A DNA stretch of 64,000 nucleotides from Camarhynchus parvulus (GCF_901933205.1 NC_044596.1:4992104-5056103), one strand, 5' to 3'. Counted from the first letter of the stretch, positions 1 through 13,400 are shown. The notes: a model not told the origin generated them from the letters alone. A program made the numbers and translations.

Positions 1-60
1 CCATGGATCCCATCCCATCCCATCCCATGGATCCCATCCCGTCCCATCCCATCCCATCCC
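1..60. repeat. CCCAT pentamer array at the window edge
   Basis: Imperfect (CATCC)n with two GGATC interruptions; it probably continues outside the window. Confidence 0.9.
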
Positions 61-1199
61 CCCTCGGGCTTCTTGGGAATGCAAAGATTCCTCAGGAGAT
101 GCTCTGACCTCACCCAGGGCCCTGCCAGGAGCAGGACAGGGAAGGAAGAGGCTGAGAGGGATGCAGGAGGGTGGCACCGGTGACTCGGCCACCCCCAGCC
201 TGGCCGTGCCACCGCAGCACTGCTCAAGAACTTCTCCTTCTGGGTAAGACTGAATGAGGCCGGGGAAATGGCCTCATTCCCTCATTCCCCCTCCAGGAGG
301 AGGAGGAAGAGCAGGTCAGCTGGAGCTCAGCTCCAAGGCTGAGCAGGAGCCTCCCATGCTGGCAGCTGGGCCAGAACAGGCAGCTGGAGGCAGAGACACG
401 GCTCAGGGTCACGCCCTGGCTTTGTCACCGATCTGCTGTCCCTCAGCTTCGCTCGCATCCTGTGCTTACCCTCCTTGTCCCTCAAGATCGCAGCATCTTT
501 CACAACTCCTGAGCGCTCTCGGCCTCCCCACCACGGACAGCTCCAGTCTGAGGGAGTCTCCTGCCCCGCAGTGGAATCGGTAACGCAAATAAAAATGAGG
601 ATAAAGGGCAAGAACGTTCCCTTGGGTGGTTTCCTCCCCATCCCCAGAGCCAGCAGCCTCAGGCAGAGCTCAGGGTGTTGCTGCGGGTCTGCCCTGTGCA
701 GGCAGCCAGGAGCAGACAGGATTCCCAGTCCCGGGGAAGCAGCAGCACACGGCAACCCAGCCTGGTTCCGAGGGCACGCCAGGATACAGAGAACACACTC
801 CTGCCTTCGGATGAATTGGAAGTTAACCACAAACTGCTAAAAGCATTTTGGGGGATGAGAGAGGCTCTGCTGCTGACTAATTGGTGCTCAGGAGCAGCCC
901 AGCTTTGGGTGGTTTTGCCAGAGCTGCCGTGGGCATCCTTGCCCTGGCAGCTCCAAGCTGGGTTTGCTTTAAGCCCTGGTGCATTTGCAAGCCTGGCTGC
1001 TCCAGCCCTGCCCTCCCGCTGGGAGCTGAGAGCCCAGGGCTGATCCTGCAGCCGCCTGTCGGGTCCCTGCCATGCAGAGCAATCGCTCCAGCTGCTCTGC
1101 CAGGAGCCAGCGCCTCTCCTGGTACCCACAGCCGGCTCAGCCACGACAGCGCCTGACGCTCCTGAGCACCACGGACTCGCCCAGCCCATCCTGGAGTGA
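61..1199. other. Intergenic DNA, no gene recognised
   Basis: GC-rich unique sequence. Several overlapping ORFs on both strands show no family resemblance and no start context; nothing functional was identified. Confidence 0.5.
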
Positions 1200-1539
1200 C
1201 CATGTCCCCTGTCTGCTGCCCCCTGTCCCCTCTCCCTGTCTCTGTTTCCTATCTGCTGTGTGCTGTCCCCTGTCCCTTGTTCCCTGTCCCTGTTCCCTGT
1301 CCCCATCCCTGTCCCTGTCCCTGTCCCTGTCCCCATCCCTGCCCCTGTCCCCTGTCCCCATCCCCCCTGCCCCCTGGCCCCTGTCCCTCTCCCTGGCCCC
1401 TGGTCCCTGTCCCTGTCCCCATCCCTGTCCCCATCCCTGTCCCTGTCCCCTGTCCCCATCCCTGCCCTCTGCCCCCTGTCCTTTTCTCCTGCCCCTGTCC
1501 CTGTCCCCATCCCTGTCCCCACCCGTCCCACCCTGCTGT

Positions 1540-1571
<32 letters not shown>

Positions 1572-1628
1572 CTGTCCCCTGTCCCCATCCCTGTCCCCAT
1601 CCCTGTCCCTGTGCCCTCTCCCTGCCCC

Positions 1629-1682
<54 letters not shown>

Positions 1683-1690
1683 CTGCCCCG
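1200..1690. repeat. CCCTGT hexamer array, about 490 bp
   Basis: (CCTGTC)n with CCCCATCC and CTGCCC variants. The minus strand is a long run of GGGACA/GGGGACA, that is G-triplets every 6-7 bases. Long ORFs in all frames here (GTGTG, PVPVP or RDRDG repeats) are repeat artefacts. Confidence 0.95.
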
Positions 1691-1769
1691 CTCCCACGGA
1701 TCGATGGGGATGAATCAGGTGCCTCGATCTCCGTTTTTCTCAAGTGCTGCTCGCAGATCAGCGAACGCA

Positions 1770-1797
1770 TCCTCCCTCCCTCCCTCCCTCCCCTCCC
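1770..1797. repeat. CCCT tetramer run
   Basis: Five to six copies of CCTC in a C/T-only stretch. Confidence 0.8.
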
Positions 1798-1799
1798 AG

Positions 1800-1965
1800 C
1801 AGAGCCCTTCAGAGAGCCTTCGCAAGCAATTAACGTCGCCGGGCCCCCGCGGGGAGCGGGGACATTAAAGGGAACGCGCTCCGCAGCCGCACAAACTCCC
1901 GTTAATTTGTTGACACCGCGGATCGGTGTTTTCTCCTCGCTCCCGCTTCCCAGGGAGGTCTCCAG
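1800..1965. promoter_or_regulatory. Possible conserved element with CpGs
   Basis: Non-repetitive block between the hexamer array and the duplication, with GCAATTAACGTCGCCGGG, GACATTAAAGGGAACG, CCGTTAATTTGTTGACACC and several CpGs. Mixed AT cores and CpGs suggest a regulatory element; not tested. Confidence 0.25.
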
Positions 1966-2400
1966 CGCAAGGAGCGGAGTCAAAACCCAAATCTGTTTTT
2001 TCCTCTCAAGTTCCTCTGAGTTTGCTCCGTGCTCAGAGTTCTTTTCACCTCCAGTTTTGTCAAACTCGGGCTGATCGTTGATTCCCAGCCTTGCCCATCA
2101 GCTCCAGGCCATCCTCAGGGTCTGTGTCCACCTCCGGAGGGCAGGCAGGGCATCCCCATGGCTGGCACTCAGAAAATCCAGCTGTGCTCCCGGACCTCAG
2201 CCAGACACCGGCTCCCATTGTCAGGAAAATTAATCCACAAACACCACAGGTTTGTGCCCAAAAAGGAGACAGAGGAGTCCTTTTACTTTATTCCAATAAA
2301 GGGAGAGACCATGGGGCATTCCCCTGGGATCTTTCAAATTTTTGGACGACTCAGCCTCCTTTTTATCCCAATTTCCTGACCACATTTCCCTTCTCTCTTT

Positions 2401-2636
2401 CCCCATTTCTGAGGTACTTGGGAGGTTCAGACTTCCCAGAACACCTGATACCCGAGATTCCCCTCTAACATATAACCCTCCCTTTTCATTTTTAATTCTT
2501 ATGGAATTTAGGGGGTTTTCCCCCTTTCTGAGCTACTTGAGAGGTTCAGACTTCCCAGAACACCTGGTAACAGAGATTCCCCTCTAATGTACAACCCTCC
2601 TTTTATATTTTTAATTCTTATGGAATTTAGGGCTTT
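2401..2636. repeat. Tandem duplication of a 119-bp segment
   Basis: Two adjacent copies that share GAGGTTCAGACTTCCCAGAA, CACCTG, GAGATTCCCCTCTAA and TTTTTAATTCTTATGG with a period of 119 bp. Divergence of roughly one base in ten suggests an old event. Confidence 0.9.
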
Positions 2637-5403
2637 TTCTTCCCCGTTGTTTTATCTCCCAGCGCTGGTTTTATCTGCCAGCAACCCCACAGCTTGTTTG
2701 GAAAGACAAATCCACTATTCCTCTCACCATCTACCCCACACCCTCAACTTCCCTCTTGCCTTTAGGATTTCATAAAGAACCAGGCAATTTGTCCAAGCAG
2801 TTGATGGGAAGAGTTGAACCCTCAGTGGAACCAGTGCCCCCAAGCCCCAGGCCATCCTTTCCTCCCCTAAATCCCCTGCTTTGTGCCCTTCCTCCATTCC
2901 TGGGGGGGTGACCAGCAGGGAGGTGCTGCCCAGCAGGCACGGGGTGATGCTGCCAGTGCAAACACCAATAATTACAGCGTATTTACACCCCACAGCTTGC
3001 ACTGAGCTGGATGAACTCATTTAAGTCAGCAACAACGGGTCAAGCCAACAGCAACTTGTCTCCATCAGACCCTCGGCAGGGCCAGGGGAGCTGTGGGAGG
3101 GAGAAACCCTTTTATCCTAATTAAAGCACAACCTGGCAGAGCTCAGCTCGCACCTTTCCAACACCTTCCACCAAACTGCTTAATCACAGGCAAACGAGTT
3201 GCTGTAATTACAGCAGGAAGGGATTTATCTCGGGATGCAGAGGTGGAGTAGCACGACCTGCAGAGAAAGGCGGTGTCAGCAAAGAGGCTGCCGGACCTGC
3301 AGGGGGATCTCCGAGCCCCTAAATCCCTCCCTGATCCATTCCAGAGCCAGCAAACATCAGTTTCTGTGTGCTCAGACTCCAGGGATTGGCTCTGTGTGCT
3401 CTCTGGCACTAAACAGCTTCTCCAAGGGGGAGCAGGAGCATCCCTGGGAAGGATCCATGCCAGGTGGGCACTCACCTGCTCCATGCTCAGGGAGTTTTGT
3501 TCCTGGCTGAGAATCAAACCCCAAATCTGGGTTGCTGTTTTTTTTTCCCTCTCAAGACAAATGAAGATGTTTTTCCAAGCTGGAATGGGGTTTGACCACT
3601 GGACTGATTCTTTTCCTGCAGCACTGCCCTGTCACAGCCTGAGAGAACCAGAGGGGCTATGAGGGCACTGGAAAGGGGTTCCTGCAGCAGCTCCCCCTCC
3701 TCTACACCCAAACCCTGCTCCTGCACACAGCTGGAAAAAGGAATTCCTCAGCTTCACCGGGGTCTCACCTCAGCAACTGAGTTTAAGTCAATATTTATTC
3801 TCTGTGTATGGCAGCTTCAGTCAGGGACTCAGGAAAACAAACACTGCTCAGTGCCTGGGAAAGGCAGGGTTTGGCTTTGCACCATCTCCAGCGGCATCCT
3901 GGGGAGAGCTCTGGAGCTGGAGCTGCCCTTGGAAAGCTCTGGAGCGCTGCCACTGTCACCAGCAGCCTGGGCACCTGCCTGAAGTCGCCAAGATCAGCAC
4001 AGTGTGTGTTTTTCTGCTCAGGACTGGCAATTGAACCGAGCAGAAGGGGCTGCAGCCCCGGCCAGCCCAGCCCGATCGATGCTTCTCACATGCAAATAGG
4101 CAGCACGGCGGCCTCTCTCTGAGAGCTCAGCAGGATTTTTCCATCTCCACGGGCTCTCCAAGGAAAACTGCACGGAATTCATTCACGACAGGCCATCGCC
4201 GGCTCCATTTCCCAGTGCCTGGCTGCACGTCCCTCAAAATCAGGAGGAAAAACATTTCCCTCAAGCTCTGGGTTTGGAATGAAGCGCATGCAAAGCGCTC
4301 AGAGCAAGGCAAGGAAGGGGTTGAAGGCTCCCAGTGCTGCCTGTCCAAGGCTGCCTCGGACGGCCCAGCTGCCCCCAAAGTCCTGCCTGGCAATTGTTTG
4401 GGAGCTGCAGATCGCTGCTCACCTTCAGAGCACATTTCCACAGCAGCACCCAGGCCTCTCCCAGCTCCTTCCCCTTCTTTGGCCAGAGATTCTTCCCTTT
4501 CCCACAGGATTTCCCACCTGAACAGGGTCTTGGCTGCACCCCCGGGGATCCCTGTGCAATCCATGGGCTCGGTGGCAAGCTGCTCCAGCCTTTGGATTAA
4601 ACAGGCAAGCACATTAATAAAAAACAAAAAAGACCAAAGACCAAAACTGCAACAATAACAACAACAAAAATCAGAAGCTTCTGTTACACCCAGAAGCAGC
4701 AGGTTCATGCACTTTTGGAAGCACTTCTGAAAGGCAGATTGGATCAATGCAGAGATGGAAAGCACACAGGCAGCAGTCCCTTGTTTTATTCCACACAGAC
4801 TCACATGAAAAAAAAAAAAAAAAAAAAAATCGCCTGAACCAAAAAAAATTACAGTCAGAAAAGCAGAGCAGGAACAATGATTTTTTGATTTCCCATATTT
4901 TATTTTCCCCACCAGCGACTTCCAGATCAAACCCACTCACTTTCCAAGCTCCAGCCAGGGCTCTTTGCCCCCCCAGCTCAGGCTGAGCGCTTTGACTTCA
5001 CAGCCCGACCCCAACAGGAGCCTCCCACCCGAGAGCTGCGATGGCTCCGTGCCCAAACTGGGCAGAAACAGAAACCAAAACCCAACCAGGTTCATTTTCC
5101 CGGCCTGGGACAATGCCCCAGGGTGCCGTTCTGGGGGCTCCGGCAGCGACCCCGCGCTCGCTGCTTTCCCCATCCATTCGCCCCCTCCGCGCCCAGAGCT
5201 GGCACCACAGCGGGACTCGGCGCGTTAATTAAAGGTTAATGAGCGTGCTCAGAGCGCAGACATCAGTGCCCTCTGCTGGGACCAGTCAGAAGGTCTGCGG
5301 GGGAGCGCTGGGCACCGTGCGTGGGTGGATGTGCCCCGGCGGGGGAAGCCCCGCTGGGTGCGGGGGAGGCGCGGTACCCGCTGGGTCAGTGCTCCTCGCA
5401 CAG
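2637..5403. other. Intergenic DNA, no gene recognised
   Basis: Unique sequence with a 22-base A run (4808-4829) and a perfect octamer ATGCAAAT (4090-4097). No ORF resembles a protein family. CpG-richer at 5000-5330. Confidence 0.5.
4808..4829. repeat. Poly(A) run of 22 bases
   Basis: Uninterrupted A tract. No coding or SINE-like body precedes it. Confidence 0.95.
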
Positions 5404-6006
5404 GATCTTCCATCCCCATCCATCCCCATCCCATCCCATCCCATCCCATCCCATCCCATCCCATCCCATCCCATCCCATCCCCATTCCCCTCCTTGTCCC
5501 CATCCCCATCCCCATTCCTGTCCCAAACTCCATCTCCACCCCTGTCCTCATCCTTGTCCCCATCCCATCTCCATTTCCATCCCCATCTCCATCCCCATTC
5601 CCCTCCCCATCCCCATCCCCATCCCCTTCCTTGTCCCAATTCCTGTCCCCATTCCCTGTCTCCATCCCCATCCCATCCCCATCCCCATCTCCATCTCCAT
5701 CCCCATTCTTGTCCCAAACCCAATCCCCACCCCTGTCCCCATCCCCATTCCCGTCTCCATTCCCATTCCCTTCCTTGTCCCATTCCTGACCCCATCCCCG
5801 CCCATCCCATCCCATCCCATCCCATCCCATCCCATCCCATCCCATCCCATCCCATCCCATCCCATCCCATCCCATCCCATCCCATCCCATCCCATCCCAT
5901 CCCCATCCCATCCCATCCCATCCCATCCCCATCCCATCCCATCCCATTTCCATCCCCATTCCCCTCCTTGTCCCCATCCCCATTCCCTGTCCCCATCCCC
6001 ATTCCC
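5404..6006. repeat. CCCAT pentamer satellite-like array, about 600 bp
   Basis: Two near-perfect (CATCC)n cores (about 5425-5482 and 5800-5945) flanked by degenerate CCCCATTCC, CTTGTCC and CATCTCC variants. The minus strand is (GGGAT)n/(GGATG)n. ORFs reading SHPIP or GMGWD are artefacts. Confidence 0.95.
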
Positions 6007-7914
6007 CCGGCTCTGCCGCCCCTCAGGGCTCCCCCAGCCCCAGCACTCCGTGTCCCAGCCCCCGGGGTGGTGGCAGTGTCCCTCAGGGAGCACCGGCAGC
6101 ACGGGGAGGAGCTGTCCCTTGTCCCCAAGCCGGGCTCCTCCAGCGCTCGGAGCTGGATGGGCTCTGACAGCGCTCGGGAAAAGCAAATCCCCAGGGAAGG
6201 GAGGGAAGGGGGAAGGTGGGCTTTACAATTTCTAAAACCACTCTCAGTTTGACTGCATTAGCTTTGCCTTAGGCTCCAAAACACGACGAAAACCAAGCGG
6301 GGAGGGGGGGAAAGGGACTGGGGGGAGAGTGGGGATGGCAACGAAGGAGAAAGCTGTAATTGCAATTGCTGGAATTCACTTTTAATGCTGGCTGCTGAAT
6401 ACAGTAAACACACTCTCAAGTCCAGGGAATAAGCATTGATTTTTTTTTTTTTTGCAAGTGTTCCAGTGAAAAGCTTCAAATCAATCCTGTTCTGTCAGAC
6501 ACTTTTTTGCCTCTTGGCCTCCAATTACTCACTGCCCACATCCACCCTTCCCAGATCTCACCTTCGCCAGGCACACCTGATGCTGAAGGAGCACTGCTTG
6601 ATCCAGAGTCCCACCAGCGCTCAGCCAGTGGGGCCAGGGAGGAATTCACAACCACAGCACTGGAAGGACTTTGCCTGCAAAGCTCTCTTGGGAACAAGGG
6701 ACAGCCAGAATGAAGAGGAGAGAAGGGGGGTGCATGGAGGTGTGGGGATATGTCTTCCTTGGCACAGCTCTGTGACATCATGGGTGATGTTTTGAGGGCT
6801 CAGGCTGAAGCTCTGGGCTGGACAGGGAAGCCACAGGAACATGTTGGTTGTTGTACTGATGCAGGAACATCAAGGAGTCATTCAATCCCAGTGGGAGCCT
6901 CCTCTCCCACCTGCCTCCCAGTCACCCCTCCAGCTCTCCAGGATCAGGTACCTTCCCAAAGTTCCATTTTCCAGCTATGGCCGAGCCAAGGCAAAAAGCT
7001 GGATTTTCATCCCAAGCAGGATTTGCAGGTTGCTGGTGATGTTTGGTCCCTGCCAGGTTTCCCAGAGGCAGGAGCTAAGGGGATGGGCTCTGTGTGAGAT
7101 CCCAGGAGTCCCACCAGCTGCTCAGTCCCTGCTGGAAAGCTTCAAAGCAAGGCAGAAAATGTCCCTGAGGCTCTTTTGTACCCTCTGCAGGGGCACAGTG
7201 TCAGACTGCAGCCTGAGCTTTGATTGTCCCCCTGTGACTGGTGAGGGAAGTTGTTGTGAGGATTTTGATGCTTCCCAGGGCTCTACCCCCTGGATGGCAG
7301 CGTTTCATTCATCTGCTCCATGAGCAGAGGGAGGAATGTTGGCCAGAAATCTGGACTGTGGTGCAGATACAGCAGGTCCTGTTGTCACACACAGAGGGAA
7401 CACGGTCTCCTATAAACTCAAGGTTTACTCAATGATCTTGGAGGTCCTTTTTGACTTTTTTTGTGACGATGAGGCAAAGCTGATTCTTTGTCAAGTTTTG
7501 ATTTCAGGCGAGGCTTAAACAACTTCTCTGCTCCTGTGTTAGAGGGAAGCTCCAGCTGCCCAGGCTCGTGACAGAATCCCACACTGTGGAAGCACAGTGG
7601 GACAGGGCTGTGCCAGGGAAATGCCACCCATGAGGGGGACAGAGCTGTCCTGGTCAAACACATCCCGCCAGGGAGCCAGAGCTGACATTTCCTAGGACAA
7701 AACTTTCTCCAAAGCAGACACAGATGGAAGCAGACACTCGCATCCCACAGCTCCTGCCGCACATTCTCCCTTTTCCTCCCTGCTTTCCCCACATGGATCA
7801 AGACCTCCTGGCACGGAGGATTTGCTCTCATTCCCAACACCCAGCACAAGGAAGAGTTACCACTGCAGTGACATGACCTTCAGCTGCTCACAGCCCAGAC
7901 ATTTCCTTCTGACA

Positions 7915-8110
7915 GCTCCCACATTCACCCTCAAATTATATGTACTGTATATGACTGTTAAGAATAATCACAGTATTTGCAGTGGTGTGTTAGGCACCAA
8001 ATTATGTATAGGCAAAGCGATTAGAGAGCAGAACAAAGTGGTTGTTCATGCAGCTAATGGCCAAAGTACCACTATTTTCCATCAAGACAATTTGCAGCCA
8101 GCGTAGCATC
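7915..8110. promoter_or_regulatory. Possible conserved non-coding element
   Basis: AT-rich island with AATTATATGTACTG, GCACCAAATTATG, GCGATTAGAG, CAGCTAATGGCC and GACAATTTGCAGCC. The flanks are GC-rich. Composition and motif density only. Confidence 0.3.
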
Positions 8111-9539
8111 TTCTCACTCCCCAGCCAGGAGCAGCTTTGCATGAAATCTTCAAAAACAACTCTTGTTATCACAAGTCTCAACAGCAGAGCTCGGAGGGGG
8201 TTGTAACAGCCTTGATAGTCTTTAATTCTTCTCACCCCACCGCCTTTCCCTCCTGTCCCAAGTGCCTTCCTCTGGGAGACGTGGCTGAGCGTTGTCGCAG
8301 CCAAGTTGTGTATCCAGCACTTAATGGCATTAAAACTTCTGCTGACTCCCATCTTTAGATAAAAACCCGCTCTTTAGGTTTGTTTACTACAAATCAAAAT
8401 CAATAACCATCTCAGCTCGCTGTCCTACAAGCCCTCAGTCTCAGCCAAGCATCCAGAGCCCTGGGGATGCCAGAATATGCTCAAACCATACAAAAAATCT
8501 GTGCCCTCCACTGTCACCAGAGTCTTCCCATGGGTAAAACGTCCTGGTCCAGCCCCACCCTGAGGTCCTCCTTCCTTTTTTCCGTGGGTCTTGTCCAAAA
8601 AGCCAAGCGCCTGCTTTAGAAAGCCTGTCCAAGCCTAGAAGGAACTCTCCTGTGCCAGGCCCTTGGAAGGAGATCCAACAGAGAAATTACTCCAGTCAGA
8701 CCAACAGGGAGATTATTTTAATGGCAGATTGTCCCATGGGGTAGGAAGGAAACCCCAGAACTTCTAGGAAGCAGAGAAATCTCAGGCTGGGGCTGATGAG
8801 AACCTCAGACCATGGGTGGAGAAGGTGCAGGAGCTGCAGGGAAGGAAGGATGAGGCGTTGGGAGCAGGAGAACAGGAATGCTGGTGCCCTTGATAGCTCT
8901 GGCTCCAAGGTTGATGGAGCTGCCAGGAGGTACAGCATGTTCTCTCCTATTGATCTATCAATGTCTGCTCTCCAGAGGAGGGATTACTCACTTCTGATAA
9001 CACAGCAAGGTTGCCTCTGATGAAAATCAATGGCTCTGACTAGCCAGCCTTCGTTTAATTACATCACGCTGTAAATCCGGCGGGAGCAGAGCGGGGACAA
9101 TCTCCACCACCACCACCTCCTCTGCCTCGTGCTCCTCTCCCCAGTTTTGCACCAGGATCTTCCTGGGATTATCAAGATAAATGGCCTTGACGAGCAGAGT
9201 TTTGCTGTCTGTTCTGCAGCCAAGGAAAGGACACGGGGATTTCTCCATCACCTTGGCCCACAGCTGGCAAAGCTGGCCAGGAGGAGAAGGACACCAGAGA
9301 TGTGCAGGCACATTCCTGGCAATTAGCTTTGTGGGGAGGAGGATTGGATTAAGACTGAGAGTGAGATCAGGCAGCTTTTTACAAGCTAAATAAGCAACAA
9401 GCAGTTTGAGAGAGATTTCTCCCCCTGTTTACAAGGCCAACCAAGGCCAGGTTAATTAATCTCTTTCCAGCTGCCCTTCTCACTAGGGCTTGTTCTTCAC
9501 TTTGAGCAAAACACCCGAGACAGCTGCTCAGATCTCTCG

Positions 9540-9710
9540 CGTTGCAGGGTGATGAAAACAAAGGCACAGATGAAAATTGCTTTAGAGCTTAGCCTCTCGC
9601 AGAAAACAAACGTGCCCGTGCTGTAATTAGGACTAAGCATGCGAAAAAAGCACCAGATCTTTGACCGGTGCTTAACCAGGGATAGTAAATAAAAATAACA
9701 ACAATCCCTT
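9540..9710. promoter_or_regulatory. Possible conserved non-coding element
   Basis: Contains GATGAAAACAAAGGC (SOX-like ACAAAG), GTGCTGTAATTAGG and AGTAAATAAAAATAAC (forkhead-like). Inferred from motifs alone. Confidence 0.25.
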
Positions 9711-12700
9711 CCCACACACACAGAGCACACACAGAGGCACTAAACGAGGCAGGCCTGTTTTCCTGGAGCTCACAAAAGAGGGTGGTTCAGTCTCTTGATC
9801 CTGGCACAAAGGCAGATCCCAGGCTGTGGCTCTGTGCATGCTAAACCCGGCAGCGACGCCCTATCAAAACGAGGCATTCAAACACACTCTGCTGCCCCTG
9901 GGGAGGGTTTATACCGGCACAGACAGCAGCCAGCAGAGCTTCATGAATGGCTCAGAGCTCTTCAGCCAAGGCTGCAGTGCAGAGCATCATCTGAAGCTGT
10001 GGCACAGCCCCTGCCACGCTCCCAGCCAGCAGATGGACGTGCCAGCACTGCCATTTGGAACTGCCCTGCTGCCTCCTCCTCCTCCTCCTCTTCCTCCTCC
10101 CCCAGACATGGTTTAAGGCATTTAGTGGCAGAGATAAATTCTCCCGTGTTTATTTGAATGAAAAGGTCCCCACAATGTTTTCCTTCCCTCACCATTAACA
10201 GCACAATTAGAGCTGTGAGGCCTCAGCCAGCTCTCCCCGCACAAACCTCCTCCATCCTCAGCTCATCCCAGCTCCTTTCCCAGCGCTCATGCAGCAAACA
10301 GAAGGCAAAGGCACAGCAGGCACCAGCAGCAGACACTTCCACAGCCCTGCAGCCAGCCACGAGCTAAACCCAGGAGCTGTGGTGCTTTAACACAGCTGGC
10401 AAACATCTGTGTGTGGGTCTCCTGTCTGGGGAGGGCTGAAACTCCACAAGTTTATTGGGGTTTGGGTAATGGGGTAGCAGGATCTGTCTGTCTGTCCAGA
10501 AATCTCAGTCAGCACCAGGCTTTGCTCTGTCCCAGGAAAACATTTCTGATCTCACCAACCCCACGGATAGCAGCTACAAAATGCCAAAAAAACAGGTCAG
10601 GAAGTGCAAGAGCTCTCCTGGCTCAGCTGCCTGGCTGTGGGAGAGCCTGCAGGTCCAGCAGGGCTGGCTGAGCATCCCTCACTGGAGATGTCTCCCTTCC
10701 TCCTCTGTCAAGGTCTCCTCTCCAAGCGCGTCCTCTCTGCCAGCCGGGCACGGCTCTGCAGCCAGGCTCGGAGCAGGAGGCAGGTGCCAAAGCCTTGAGT
10801 CACCAGGCTCAGAGCCCTGCCAGAGCCTGGCACGTCCCTGAGGGCTGGGCATGCAGGGAAGGAGCAGTCTCCATGTGTGCTTGCTGCTCCTCAGCATCCA
10901 GACGTCATCCTCAGCCCGCTTGCTCAGGCTGACGCGTTCCAGGGAGGAATCAGACACCCTTAGGAACAGCTCTTCCTCCTCAGCAAGGCTGTCCTGAAGG
11001 AATTGCCAGAAATATGCTTTTTTGGGGTTTTTTCTGAGGGCTGTGCTGGCAAAAGGACAGGCTGCAGCTCCAGGGAGAGGGGCTCAGGAGCCAGGCATTC
11101 ATCCTACAAACATGGGGGCAAAAGGTTGCCTGGTCAGGAGCTGTCAGCAGATTTGGGTTGGAAGGATTGGGTTAGGGATTCTCTGGAGAGAGCTCTGTAG
11201 GAAAAAAATACAGGGGAGGGAAAAACACCCTTAATTTCTAGATTATCTTATTTCTTAGCCCTTTCCTATCAATTGCTTTGAGATACGGCCATGGATATCA
11301 GCAGACAACTTGCATTCCTTATCCCTGGCTGTGGAACAACTCTAAACCAGGGAAACTGCTCCTGGCCCAGTGACCTCGGAGATCAACTCCCCTTTCTCTG
11401 CTGTCAACAGAAAGACTGGGCTGAGCTACCCACAGCACATTCCCAAGATTCTTTCCTCAATTGTGGCTCAAATTGGCTAACGCATTAGGAGATTACAGGG
11501 TGGAAAGGGCAGGGGAGATGGACGGAATGCAATCGCCAGGGCCTCATTTCTCCTGGAAGCTCTATTAATGGACAAGGAGCCTTTTGGCACACAGATAAAC
11601 CCCAGGCAGAGGGTAGCAGTGAGGAAGACAGAAGGAAAATGCCTGCAGGGATTGATGCTTTCGTGTTGCACTGGCACCTTGTCCCAGGCCTTCCCTGCAT
11701 CAGCATTCAGGGGACAGTTCCCTGTCACACGCAGCAACAGCTGACCGCTAATTAATCCCAGTGCCAGCACTGCCCAACCTTTCCCACTCCTCCCACGTTA
11801 ATTTATTTAATTTATTGCTGTATTACTGCCAGAGCCATGAGTTAACTTCTCTCCAGGCTACTGCAAAGGGGAAAGATCTGGAAGTTATCCCAGGGCCGTG
11901 TAAGACAGGAAATCATTTCCCACATCAGGTCCTGAGGCTCATTTTGATCATGTAAACACACACAAATCAATTGGCTGCAGGATGGATGCCAGAGGTGGGA
12001 GACAGGTATTCCAGGGAGCCACAGCCACGGCTGCTGGAGCCTCTGCTCTGGGAAGAACGTCCCTGATCCTGGCTGACTTTGATGGAGGGATGCCAGCTGG
12101 CATCAGGGAAGATTTATCCCTTGTCACACAGCTCCTCTGCAGAGCTCAACAGCAGCGCTGGGAACACTCAGGCCCAGCAGCAAAGTCTCGTTAAGTGGAT
12201 TCAGCAGACCTGGGCCAGCTCTCAGCTCCAGGAGCCTCTGGCCTGGCCTGGCACGGCCCAGAGCGTGGCACAGCTCAGTCTGACTGGATTTAGTTCAGAG
12301 CTGCGCGCTCACACCCTCTGCCACGGCGTTCCCTTCCTCTGAGCCCTTCCAGCCCAGCTTGTTAAGCCTCATCACAAACTGTAAAGCTCAACCCTGAGCT
12401 CCAGCACTGCCCCGAGCTCGCCACCCAAGCGTTGGGAGATCTCTGCAGGACTCCAGCAAATCATTTAATCCCTGTGCCTCGCTCCTCCGAGGGATCATTG
12501 CTCCTCCTCTGTTTCCCAATCCCCAGATAAAAACCAACCCCAGGTTTAGTGCCTGGCACTGGGGGTCCCCAGCCATGCAGATGGGGCCCAGCCATCAATG
12601 CCTTAGGATTTTAGCGTTTATATTTTTCATATATTTGTAATCCTGTAATTCTTTAGTGTATAACTCTAAACTCCATGTACAGTGTCAGCTGCTGGTTTCC

Positions 12701-12951
12701 CATTTCGACAAAACAATTCCTCTCCAGGCCTGGGAATCAAGGACACCTCACTGCCTCAGGCCCCTGGATATGGAAACAAATTGAGTTGGGGGAAGCAAAC
12801 TTGGGCTAAATTACTCCATTACCTGAAGCTGTAATTGGATGATTAACCCCCAATACGCAAATGGCCCAAACTTATAAAAGCGTGAAAATCTGTGACCAGT
12901 GGTCCATTTTTTTTGGTTTTAGCCTCTGGGGGGCTTTGTCTGCCCTAAATG

Positions 12952-12957
<6 letters not shown>

Positions 12958-13026
<69 letters not shown>
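12958..13026. repeat. (AAT)23 microsatellite
   Basis: Twenty-three uninterrupted AAT units, probably length-variable in the population. Confidence 0.98.
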
Positions 13027-13109
13027 TCTGTAATTAAGTCCACTTAATGAGACTTTGCTCCTGAGCCTGAGTGTTCCCAGTGCTGCTGTTGAGCTCTGCA
13101 GAGGAGCTG

Positions 13110-13400
13110 TGTGACAAGGGATAAATATATATATATTATAAGGGATAAAATTATATATAATTATTATAAATGAATAATGAATAATGAATAATGAATAACG
13201 AATAATGAATAATATATAATAACTATAACAATAAATATTATCATAATAATTAGAAAATAAATAGAATAATAGATATAATAATGATAATGATTTAGCAATA
13301 TAATAATAAAAATAATATACTAAAATAATAATAAAATAATATACTAAAATAATAATGATAAAAATAAAATCATTCAAAATTTAATAAATATCACGACTTT
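13110..13400. repeat. Degenerate AT-rich repeat block
   Basis: ATAT, AATGAAT and ATAATA variants over about 290 bp, nearly all A/T, including seven tandem AATGAAT-type heptamers at 13167-13212. It looks like a decayed continuation of the AAT microsatellite. Confidence 0.9.

Larger units (their letters stand above)
6007..12957. other. Intergenic DNA, no gene recognised
   Basis: About 7 kb of mixed unique sequence. I see no exon series, RNA gene or transposon. AT-richer islands at 7915-8110 and 9540-9710 have enhancer-like motif density and are listed separately. Confidence 0.5.

Noticed and set aside
1137..2074. Long ORFs on both strands with PVPVP, GTGTG or RDRDG repeats
   Set aside because: Produced by the stop-free CCCTGT hexamer array.
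4808..4829. Poly(A) run as a possible retrocopy or SINE tail
   Set aside because: No processed-gene or SINE body precedes it and no target-site duplication is visible.
5239..6252. Long ORFs with SHPIP or GMGWD repeats
   Set aside because: Produced by the CCCAT pentamer array.
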